The notes under the pieces are model-generated. The model made no database searches and was not told the DNA's origin. It saw only the letters and a list, made by a program, of their open reading frames with translations. A program made the translations under genes and the position numbers. Of a stretch of DNA of 13,661 nt, positions 7,891 through 13,661 are shown piece after piece (within the stretch, counting starts at the first letter, position 1; every line of letters begins with the position of its first letter). The DNA lies in contig JAFLJV010000274.1 in the NCBI GenBank assembly GCA_022712845.1, forward strand, positions 1 to 13,661, in the 5' to 3' direction. The DNA comes from Sulfurimonas sp. Its GTDB lineage: Bacteria; Campylobacterota; Campylobacteria; Campylobacterales; Sulfurimonadaceae.

Positions 7891-8658
7891 ATGTTAAAGA
7901 AAAATTTTTTAAAAGAAAAGTTAGGCGATAATAAGTTTACAATTGGAACTTGGAATATTATTGATGCTCCTATGGTTGTGGATGTGATAGCAAGCAGCGG
8001 AATTGATTTTATAGTTATTGATGCTGAACATGGAGCTATTAGTTATGAAACAGCTCAAATAATGATTGGACTTTGTGAAAGTTATAATGTAACACCTATT
8101 ATGAGAGTTGGTGAAATAAATGAAAGTTTAATTTTAAGAGCGTTAGATATCGGAGCTCATGGCGTACAGTTGCCAAACATATCAACAGCTGAGGATGCTA
8201 AATTATTTGTACAGTTTGCAAAATATCCTCCTATTGGAATTAGAGGTTTTTCTCCATATACTAAGGCTGGCTTGTATGATGTTATAAATGGTAAAGAAAT
8301 GCCAAGCATCGCTAATGAAAACACACTTTTAATAGCAAATGTTGAAGGTCAAGATGGTATGAATAATCTTGAAGAGATAGTGCAGGTAGATGGAATTGAT
8401 GTGGTATTTATAGGCCTTTTTGATATGAGTAAATCTCTTGGAATAGCAGGTGATGTTCAAAATCCAAAAGTAATGCAGAAACTTGATGAAGCAATATCTA
8501 CAATTCATAAGTATGGAAAGAAAGTTGGTTCTATCGCTTCAAATCTGAACATGTTAGAAACTTTAAAAAATAAAGACATCGATTATCTTACATATTCCGT
8601 TGATACTGGTATGATAAAAGAATCGTACCAAAATATGATAAAAAGTTTTAAAGGTTAA
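7891..8658 (+). CDS. HpcH/HpaI-family class II aldolase (2-keto-3-deoxy-acid aldolase)
   Basis: The 255 residues match the family length (about 250-265). All signature elements are present: IDAEHG (43-48) with the catalytic base His47, IMRVG (70-74) with Arg72, GVQLPN (91-96), YPPIGIRGFSP (112-122), VEG (151-153) with metal ligand Glu152, and GLFDMSKSLG (175-184) with metal ligand Asp178. These correspond to the His/Arg/Glu/Asp set of E. coli HpaI. Family members cleave or form 2-keto-3-deoxy acids from pyruvate and an aldehyde (for example 4-hydroxy-2-oxoheptanedioate or 2-dehydro-3-deoxyglucarate). No degradation genes are nearby; the neighbours are sugar-nucleotide genes, so a biosynthetic role making a ulosonic acid is inferred. 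The aldehyde substrate cannot be read from the sequence. It lies 11 bases after the first aldolase and 2 bases before the Fe-S protein gene. Confidence 0.85.
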   Translation: MLKKNFLKEKLGDNKFTIGTWNIIDAPMVVDVIASSGIDFIVIDAEHGAISYETAQIMIGLCESYNVTPIMRVGEINESLILRALDIGAHGVQLPNISTAEDAKLFVQFAKYPPIGIRGFSPYTKAGLYDVINGKEMPSIANENTLLIANVEGQDGMNNLEEIVQVDGIDVVFIGLFDMSKSLGIAGDVQNPKVMQKLDEAISTIHKYGKKVGSIASNLNMLETLKNKDIDYLTYSVDTGMIKESYQNMIKSFKG

Positions 8659-8660
8659 TT

Positions 8661-9716
8661 ATGAATAGATTTGAGACGATGAAACGACTTCTTGATACAA
8701 GAAAATATTTCAAATTAGTTTGTGGTGCTGGAAATGAAGATGCAGAAGAAGTAAAAAGATTAGTTGTACTTTATACTTTAGCAGGTGCAAAAGGTATGGA
8801 TGTTTCAGCAACTATTAATGTTGTAGAACATGCTATGCAGGGTATAGATTTAGCATTTGAATTAGCTCCTAAGTTAGGAATAGAATTAAAAACTAGACCT
8901 TTTATAACAGTGAGTGTTGGTATGCCTGGCGATCATCACGTGAGAAAAGCTTTTATTGATTTGGATACATGTATAACTTGTAATTTGTGTATTCCTGTAT
9001 GTCCTACAGATGCTATTCCTGATGAGTTAATTATATTTACTGAAAAATGTATAGGGTGTGGAAACTGTAGTGCGATTTGTCCAAAAGACGACATAATATC
9101 TTATTCAAATAATCAAAGAGAGCTTCGAGAATTACTACCAAAATGTCTAGAAACAGGAGCGGAACATATAGAGTTACATGCTGCTATAGCCGATGATACC
9201 TCTATCATGGATGAGTGGCAAATAGTTTGTGATTCAAATCCTAATGGACATGTTTCAATGTGCCTTGATAGACTTCATTTATCTAATTTTGGATTTGAAG
9301 AGAGAGTAAGAAAAGCAAAAGAGATAGCTGGAGAAAGATTGATAATTCAATCAGATGGTTATCCAATGAGTGGTGGTGCAGATGATTATAATACTACGCT
9401 TCAGGCAATTGCAACTGCTGATGTATTAAATAAAAAATTCAATATGATTATTGATAAAAAAAACAAAGTTTTAAAATATAGAAATAAAACTGAAGTAAAT
9501 CAGCTTTTATCTGGTGGAACAAATTCCTTAACAACAGTTCTCGCAGATCAATGTGGTGTTAAATTTCAAGGTTCATCTCTTGGAACATTTGCTAGAAAGA
9601 TTGTTAAAGATGTAATTAATAATGACAGCTTCTATGAAAATAAAGAGCTTATTAAGCAGGGGTATCTAATAGCTAAAAAGCTTGTGCTTGAGAATGTTGG
9701 TGAAGTTAATGAGTAG
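8661..9716 (+). CDS. LdpA-like protein with two 4Fe-4S ferredoxin motifs
   Basis: The 351-residue protein starts KLVCGAGNEDAEEVKRL (18-34), then YTLAGAKGMDVSA (38-50). It carries two ferredoxin motifs, C104-C107-C110-C114P and C130-C133-C136-C140P, each of the CxxCxxCxxxCP type that binds a [4Fe-4S] cluster. The C-terminal half contains IQSDGYPMSGGADDYNTT (229-246), LLSGGTNSLT (282-291) and GSSLGTFARKIV (304-315). From memory this whole arrangement is that of LdpA, the redox-sensing Fe-S protein linked to the cyanobacterial clock, and its length matches. A clock role is implausible here. Its place between an aldolase and a phosphatase suggests a redox enzyme or electron carrier in sugar-acid synthesis, but no reaction can be assigned. 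It starts 2 bases after the previous gene, with AAGG at 8651-8654. Confidence 0.72.
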   Translation: MNRFETMKRLLDTRKYFKLVCGAGNEDAEEVKRLVVLYTLAGAKGMDVSATINVVEHAMQGIDLAFELAPKLGIELKTRPFITVSVGMPGDHHVRKAFIDLDTCITCNLCIPVCPTDAIPDELIIFTEKCIGCGNCSAICPKDDIISYSNNQRELRELLPKCLETGAEHIELHAAIADDTSIMDEWQIVCDSNPNGHVSMCLDRLHLSNFGFEERVRKAKEIAGERLIIQSDGYPMSGGADDYNTTLQAIATADVLNKKFNMIIDKKNKVLKYRNKTEVNQLLSGGTNSLTTVLADQCGVKFQGSSLGTFARKIVKDVINNDSFYENKELIKQGYLIAKKLVLENVGEVNE

Positions 9717-10467
9717 TTTAATACTACCAGACAGTAAAATTGATAATATTAAGATGGTTATATTTGATAAGGACGGAACGCTTATAGATGTACATCATTA
9801 CTGGTGTTCAATGATTGAGTTTAGAGCAGATTTTTTTGTAAATAGTTTAAATATTAGTGATAAGCAAAAATTACATGATGATCTTGTTAAAGCTATGGGT
9901 ATTAATTTAAAAACCAAAAAAATGAAACCTGAAGGTCCTGTTGGAATTAAACCACGAGGATTTATAGTAGATGTAGCACTTGATATAATGAAGAAATATG
10001 ATAAGTCATATACAAAACTAATGGTAGAAGATATTTTTAAAAAAGTTGATGAATTTTCTAAAACAAAACTTGATACCATTGTAAAAGCTTTGCCAGATAT
10101 GAAAAGAGTTCTAGAAGATTTGACAAAAGCTAATATTAAAATCTCAATAGCAACAACTGATTTAAGTGCAAGAGCGGTTTTAGCAATGAAGTCGTTAAGC
10201 GTTGATGCCTATTTTACAAATATTGCAGGCGCAGATTTAGTGAAAAAAGCAAAACCAAATCCTGACTTAGTAGAGTATATTCTAGATGAAAACAGTTTAT
10301 CAAAAGAGGATGTTGTTGTAGTTGGAGACTCTATGGCTGACTTAGGAATGGCAACAAATGCTAATTGCAAATTTATAGCTGTGAAAAGCGGTCTTTATAC
10401 AAGTGATTTTATAAATCAAAGTGAAAATATTATTGAAGATTTGACAAAATTAAGGGTGGAGATATGA
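9709..10467 (+). CDS. HAD-superfamily phosphatase with a cap domain (phosphoglycolate-phosphatase-like)
   Basis: Counting from the ATG at 9709 the protein has 252 residues. HAD motif I is FDKDGTLID (19-27) with nucleophile Asp20 and Asp22; motif II is IATTD (147-151); motif III is the Lys in KAKPNPD (180-186); motif IV is VGDSMAD (205-211) with Asp207/Asp211. The roughly 100 residues between motifs I and II form a helical C1-type cap, so it resembles Gph rather than the capless KdsC. The likely job is to remove a phosphate from a sugar-acid intermediate before CMP activation by the next gene, as KdsC does in the Kdo pathway; this is inference. The ATG at 9709 is preferred over in-frame TTG 9682 or ATG 9694 because GGTGAAG (9699-9705) precedes it and it gives only an 8-base overlap. 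The end overlaps the next start as ATGA. Confidence 0.82.
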   Translation: MSSLILPDSKIDNIKMVIFDKDGTLIDVHHYWCSMIEFRADFFVNSLNISDKQKLHDDLVKAMGINLKTKKMKPEGPVGIKPRGFIVDVALDIMKKYDKSYTKLMVEDIFKKVDEFSKTKLDTIVKALPDMKRVLEDLTKANIKISIATTDLSARAVLAMKSLSVDAYFTNIAGADLVKKAKPNPDLVEYILDENSLSKEDVVVVGDSMADLGMATNANCKFIAVKSGLYTSDFINQSENIIEDLTKLRVEI

Positions 10468-11201
10468 AAATTGTAGGTATGATACCAGTGAGAATGGAAT
10501 CAACAAGATTGCCAAAAAAAGCTATTAGGGATATATGTGGATTACCCATGATTATTCATACTCTAAAAAGAACAATGCTTGCAAAAGAATTAGATGAAGT
10601 ATATGTTGTAACAGACTCTAATGATATTAAAGAGCTTGTAGAACTGCATGGTGGGAAAGTTATCATTACAAGTGCACATCATCAAACTGGTTCAGATAGA
10701 TTAGCAGAAGCTGCATCTAAAATAGAAGCAAATATAATTGTAAATATTCAAGGAGATGAAGTTTTAGTAAATCCAAAGCATATAGATCAAAGTATTCAAG
10801 GTCTTGTAAATTCGGATGCACAAGTTTCAATTCTTCTGACAAAATTCTCTAAGAAGAATTCACCTGGAGATATCAAAGCAGTAGTTAATTTAAAAAATGA
10901 GGTTATGTATATTTCAAGAAATGATTTACCATCAGATGCAAGAGTTGAAGTAACATCTATGCTAAAAGCATATCATGTAGTTTCATTTAGAAAAGACTTT
11001 TTAATTAAGTATGCTTCTTTAGAACAGACTCCATTGGAGAAAATTGAATACAATGAATATTTAAGAATATTGGAAAATGGCTACAAAATACAAGGAGTTA
11101 TGGTTGATAGTGATTCTGTTAGTGTTGATACAGAAGAGGATTTGAGATATGTTACTCAGAAAATGGAAAATGATGAAATATATCATCAATACAAGTTTTA
11201 A
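10464..11201 (+). CDS. KdsB-like cytidylyltransferase (CMP-ulosonic acid synthetase)
   Basis: The 245 residues match 3-deoxy-manno-octulosonate cytidylyltransferase in length and motifs: GMIPVRMESTRLPKKAI (5-21, nucleotide-binding loop), HHQTGSDRLAEA (72-83, like HxSGTDRxAEA), VNIQGDE (93-99) with Asp98 in the Mg-binding position, YISRNDLP (149-156), EYLRILENGYKI (198-209) and VSVDTEEDL (219-227) with Asp222 as second metal ligand. It transfers CMP from CTP to the anomeric hydroxyl of a 2-keto-3-deoxy sugar acid. Housekeeping Kdo activation is possible, but a kdsB copy inside a cassette with two aldolases and a HAD phosphatase is more likely to activate a different ulosonic acid. It is not closely similar to the SpsF-type domain at 468-2237, though both share STRLPKKAI. 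The start overlaps the HAD stop, with AAGGG at 10452-10456. Confidence 0.83.
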   Translation: MKIVGMIPVRMESTRLPKKAIRDICGLPMIIHTLKRTMLAKELDEVYVVTDSNDIKELVELHGGKVIITSAHHQTGSDRLAEAASKIEANIIVNIQGDEVLVNPKHIDQSIQGLVNSDAQVSILLTKFSKKNSPGDIKAVVNLKNEVMYISRNDLPSDARVEVTSMLKAYHVVSFRKDFLIKYASLEQTPLEKIEYNEYLRILENGYKIQGVMVDSDSVSVDTEEDLRYVTQKMENDEIYHQYKF

Positions 11202-11213
11202 CTTGGTGAATAA

Positions 11214-12722
11214 ATGAACAGTGAAGAATATAAATTAAATGAGATACATAATTATATTGATAATAAAAAAAAATATGCATATAAAGATATTTTTCATTTA
11301 GAAAATCAAGTATTAAATAAAAATCCTTACACAAGTGATTTTATAAAAAAATATTTATTTTCTAATTCTTACACTAATCCATCTCTCTTCTTTATCGTTA
11401 AAAATATTTTTCTTTTTTATATAAAAATATTTACTAGATTTTTTATTTATTTGCTTGGTTTTCTAATATTTAAAACAAAGTATAAAAAAAATAGAATAGA
11501 TTTCAGTAAGAAGTTGATTTTAGTTGATACATTTTTTTTAGTTGATAAAATAATAAGTGAAAAACAATTTAATGAAAAATATTTCATAGGTATATATGAT
11601 GTATTAGATAAATATAATATGCAATATGTATTCTTTCCTAGATTATATGGAATAAGTAAAAATCCCTTTAAAATTATTGGCTTGTTAGATGTCTTAAAGA
11701 ATGATAAAAATATTTTTTTATATGAATATGAACTATTATCATTAAAAGATTTATTTAGAATATTAATATTTATTTTAAAGTATCCATTTAAAACATTGCA
11801 GTTATTACAAAAAAACAATACTGATATTGATAAATTATTTAATTATGAAATTATAAATAGTCTGCCAAGTACTTCATTTAACGCTTATTTACGATATTTA
11901 GTAGGAAAAAAAATTTCTAAAATGCTCTCACCTAATTCAAAAATAATAAGTTGGCAAGAATTTCAAAATTTAGAAAAAACATTTAATAAAGCTATAAAAG
12001 AATCAGAAAATAATATTACTATTTATGGTTGTCAGTTTTTAATTCAGTATCAGAATTATATAAGTATGCATATTGGTGATATAGATTATGAATTGAATAT
12101 AACACCACATTTAATCTTATCAAATGGAAAATATAATTATAACTTTAGTAATAAGCAGTCATTTAAAGATGGAGTGTCTTTAAGATATAAAAATATATTT
12201 GAATTTGAAGGTGTAAAAAAAGATGCTAATGAGATTGTGGTGTTATTAACTTATGAAATTAAGGAAAGTATTCGATTGTTGGACTTAATAAGCTATATTG
12301 ACGAAGAAGTTAAAATCAAAATTCATCCAGCAACAAATAAAAAACAATTTATTAAATATTTGAATAAAAATTGGAAATTTGTTGATACGAATGTATATGA
12401 TTTATTTTATAATACAAAAATTGTCTTTGTCGCTTCTATGTCTGGAACAGCGCTTGAAGCTGTTGCTTGTGGGGTGTCTGTAATTATTATCGGTTCAAAC
12501 GATAATATTACAGCTAATCCGCTTATAGATTATGGAAAAGGTAAAATTTGGGATATTGCTTTTAGTAAGGATGATGTGAAAAAATTGTATAATCAGTTAA
12601 CTGAATATAAAAATAATAATACAGATGAAATAAAAGAGATAGTTTCTTGGTATAAGGATAACTTTTTTATTGAACCAACAGAAGAAAATATTATAAAAGC
12701 GTTCGATTTAGATAAGGATTAG
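11214..12722 (+). CDS. Predicted membrane-anchored GT-B-like glycosyltransferase, second copy of this architecture
   Basis: This 502-residue protein is not in a family I can name firmly. It has a polar, lysine-rich N-terminus, one long aromatic hydrophobic segment (about 56-86, ending FLIFKTKYKK) and a soluble C-terminal domain. Near the C-terminus KIHPATN (369-375) and VASMSGTALEAVACGVSVIII (406-426) look like the donor-binding part of GT-B enzymes related to Kdo or surface polysaccharide transferases. GVSLRYKNIFEF (320-331) lies where related surface-carbohydrate transferases often have a 'G..LRY' motif. It follows the KdsB-like gene by 12 bases, so it may use that CMP-sugar. The layout matches 4797-6323: N-terminal segment, single membrane helix, basic patch, GT-B-like end. 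It is very A/T-rich and has an A9 run in codons 18-20. Weak GGTGAA at 11205-11210 serves as ribosome site. Confidence 0.55.
   Translation: MNSEEYKLNEIHNYIDNKKKYAYKDIFHLENQVLNKNPYTSDFIKKYLFSNSYTNPSLFFIVKNIFLFYIKIFTRFFIYLLGFLIFKTKYKKNRIDFSKKLILVDTFFLVDKIISEKQFNEKYFIGIYDVLDKYNMQYVFFPRLYGISKNPFKIIGLLDVLKNDKNIFLYEYELLSLKDLFRILIFILKYPFKTLQLLQKNNTDIDKLFNYEIINSLPSTSFNAYLRYLVGKKISKMLSPNSKIISWQEFQNLEKTFNKAIKESENNITIYGCQFLIQYQNYISMHIGDIDYELNITPHLILSNGKYNYNFSNKQSFKDGVSLRYKNIFEFEGVKKDANEIVVLLTYEIKESIRLLDLISYIDEEVKIKIHPATNKKQFIKYLNKNWKFVDTNVYDLFYNTKIVFVASMSGTALEAVACGVSVIIIGSNDNITANPLIDYGKGKIWDIAFSKDDVKKLYNQLTEYKNNNTDEIKEIVSWYKDNFFIEPTEENIIKAFDLDKD
11265..11273 (+). repeat. A9 homopolymer near the start of the second transferase-like gene
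   Basis: Nine consecutive A bases encode Lys18-Lys20. Such a run can slip during replication or transcription, and a change of one base would frameshift the protein after about 20 residues. In this A/T-rich region it may simply be compositional. Confidence 0.5.
12714..12718 (+). promoter_or_regulatory. Shine-Dalgarno site that favours the ATG start of rfbF
   Basis: AAGGA ends 9 bases before the ATG at 12728 but only 3 before the in-frame GTG at 12722. The ATG start also gives the standard MKVVLLAGG beginning of the family. It lies within the end of the preceding gene. Confidence 0.5.
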
Positions 12723-12727
12723 TGTAT

Positions 12728-13507
12728 ATGAAAGTAGTATTGTTAGCTGGTGGATTTGGGACCAGACTAAGTGAAGAAACAGATTTAAGACCTAAACCGA
12801 TGGTTGAAATAGGTGGTAAGCCTATTATTTGGCATATTATGAAGACTTACTCAAAATATGGCTTCAATGAGTTTGTAGTTTTACTTGGATATAAAGGTTA
12901 TTATATAAAAGAATATTTTGCAAATTATTTTTTACATCAAAGTGATGTTACGATAGACATGGCAAATAACAATATGGAAATACATAATAACTCCAGTGAA
13001 CCTTGGAAAGTAACTTTGCTTGATACTGGACTAGATAGTATGACAGGTGGAAGAATTAAAAAAGCACGAGATTTTATAGGTAATGAACCATTTATGCTTA
13101 CTTATGGTGATGGAGTTGCAGATATAAATATTGAAGAACTAGTTAAGTTTCACAAATCACATGGAAAACTACTTACTATGACATCAGCCCAACCAGATGG
13201 AAGATTTGGTGCATTAGATATTGATGATAACAATCATGTCAAAGAGTTTAAAGAAAAACCAAAAGGTGATGGTAGTTGGATTAATGCTGGTTACTTTGTA
13301 TGTGAGCCAAAAGTATTTGATTACATAACAGAAGGTGATAGTACAATATTTGAGCAAGCACCTTTAAAAAATCTAGCAAAAGATGGTGAAATATTTACAT
13401 ATAAACATCATGATTTTTGGATGCCAATGGATACATTAAGAGATAAAAATAAACTTAATGAATTGTGGGAAGAAGGAAAAGCTCCATGGAAAGTATGGGA
13501 TAAATAG
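12728..13507 (+). CDS. rfbF: RfbF, glucose-1-phosphate cytidylyltransferase
   Basis: RfbF makes CDP-glucose from glucose-1-phosphate and CTP. The 259 residues match the family length, and the match is strong throughout: LLAGGFGTRLSEET (5-18), RPKPMVEIGGKPIIWHIM (21-38), GYKGYYIKEYFANYF (54-68), EPWKVTLLDTG (91-101), MTGGR (105-109), YGDGVAD (126-132), GRFGALD (158-164), EKPKGDGSWINAG (176-188), and FWMPMDTLRDK near the end (230-240). Asp128 of YGDG is a likely metal ligand. It is followed immediately by rfbG, so the product goes to CDP-4-keto-6-deoxyglucose. It is the third nucleotidyltransferase type in the window, after the SpsF-like and KdsB-like ones. ATG 12728 is chosen over GTG 12722 because of ribosome-site spacing and family alignment. 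Confidence 0.95.
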   Translation: MKVVLLAGGFGTRLSEETDLRPKPMVEIGGKPIIWHIMKTYSKYGFNEFVVLLGYKGYYIKEYFANYFLHQSDVTIDMANNNMEIHNNSSEPWKVTLLDTGLDSMTGGRIKKARDFIGNEPFMLTYGDGVADINIEELVKFHKSHGKLLTMTSAQPDGRFGALDIDDNNHVKEFKEKPKGDGSWINAGYFVCEPKVFDYITEGDSTIFEQAPLKNLAKDGEIFTYKHHDFWMPMDTLRDKNKLNELWEEGKAPWKVWDK

Positions 13508-13661
13508 TGTTTGCTAATATCTACAAAGATAAAAAAGTATTAGTTACAGGGCATACGGGTTTTAAAGGTACATGGCTTACTACATGGCTTTTAAAGTTAG
13601 GTGCTAATGTTGTGGGTATTTCAAAAAACATTCCAACAACTCCTTCTATGTTTGAAGAACT
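13508..13661 (+). CDS. rfbG: RfbG, CDP-glucose 4,6-dehydratase (5' part, cut by window end)
   Basis: The first 51 codons are visible and run off the window. After the GTG start the protein reads (M)FANIYKDKKVLVTGHTGFKG, then TWLTTWLLKLGANVVGIS. This is the NAD-binding Rossmann start of an extended short-chain dehydrogenase; the family motif TGHTGFKG replaces the more general TGxxGxxG and is typical of RfbG. The enzyme converts CDP-glucose to CDP-4-keto-6-deoxyglucose. The start follows the rfbF stop with no gap and lies in the same frame, and GTG 13508 is the only start codon available before the dinucleotide-binding motif. GGGA at 13497-13500 is a plausible ribosome site. The catalytic YxxxK lies beyond the window, and so do later genes that would show the final sugar. 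Confidence 0.88.

Noticed and set aside
9682..9708. TTG start (or ATG 9694) extending the HAD protein upstream
   Set aside because: It would increase the overlap with the Fe-S gene, adds a non-conserved leader, and the ATG at 9709 has a better ribosome site.
9709..10467. KdsC, the Kdo-8-phosphate phosphatase
   Set aside because: A substantial cap region lies between HAD motifs I and II, whereas KdsC is a shorter capless protein of about 180 residues.
12722..12724. GTG start for rfbF
   Set aside because: It overlaps the last base of the upstream stop, sits 3 bases from the ribosome site, and adds two residues not seen in the family.
1..13661. CRISPR arrays, tRNA or rRNA genes, insertion sequences, riboswitches, internal terminators
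   Set aside because: Reading through the window I saw no regularly spaced repeats, transposase motifs, inverted terminal repeats or GC-rich hairpins followed by T runs; gene junctions leave no room for them.

Overview
The window looks like part of a cell-surface or flagellar glycan locus from a low-GC Gram-negative bacterium. It most resembles Campylobacterota (Sulfurimonas, Arcobacter and relatives). The evidence is the strong A+T bias with AGA/ATA/TTA-rich codon use, the pse gene order, and an rfbF-rfbG pair of proteobacterial type. The phylum is an inference; nothing in the window identifies a genus.

All genes are on the plus strand and are packed end to end. Junctions range from 14 bases of overlap to 11 bases of gap, so the window is probably the interior of one long operon. 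I see no internal promoter, terminator, RNA gene, insertion sequence, CRISPR array or attachment site, and no gene-free stretch longer than 11 bases.

Block 1 (1-4800) is a pseudaminic acid cassette. It holds the end of pseC, a NeuB-like/SpsF-like fusion in the pseF position, pseG, a formyltransferase-like gene where the acetyltransferase pseH often sits, and pseI. It should make a CMP-activated nonulosonic acid, possibly an N-formyl rather than N-acetyl derivative. Block 2 (4797-6323) is a membrane-anchored GT-B-like protein, a candidate transferase for that sugar.

Block 3 (6320-11201) is the least familiar part. It contains a DRE-TIM (HMGL-like) aldolase with an extra C-terminal domain, an HpcH/HpaI-family aldolase, a two-cluster 4Fe-4S protein resembling cyanobacterial LdpA, a HAD phosphatase and a KdsB-like cytidylyltransferase. 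This order parallels the Kdo pathway (C-C bond formation, dephosphorylation, CMP activation) but uses different enzymes. I infer a pathway to an unidentified CMP-activated 3-deoxy-2-ulosonic acid. It is followed by a second membrane-anchored GT-B-like protein (11214-12722).

Block 4 (12728-13661, running off the end) is rfbF and the start of rfbG, which convert glucose-1-phosphate to CDP-4-keto-6-deoxyglucose. The window therefore appears to build three nucleotide-activated sugars, with a transferase-like gene after each of the first two cassettes.
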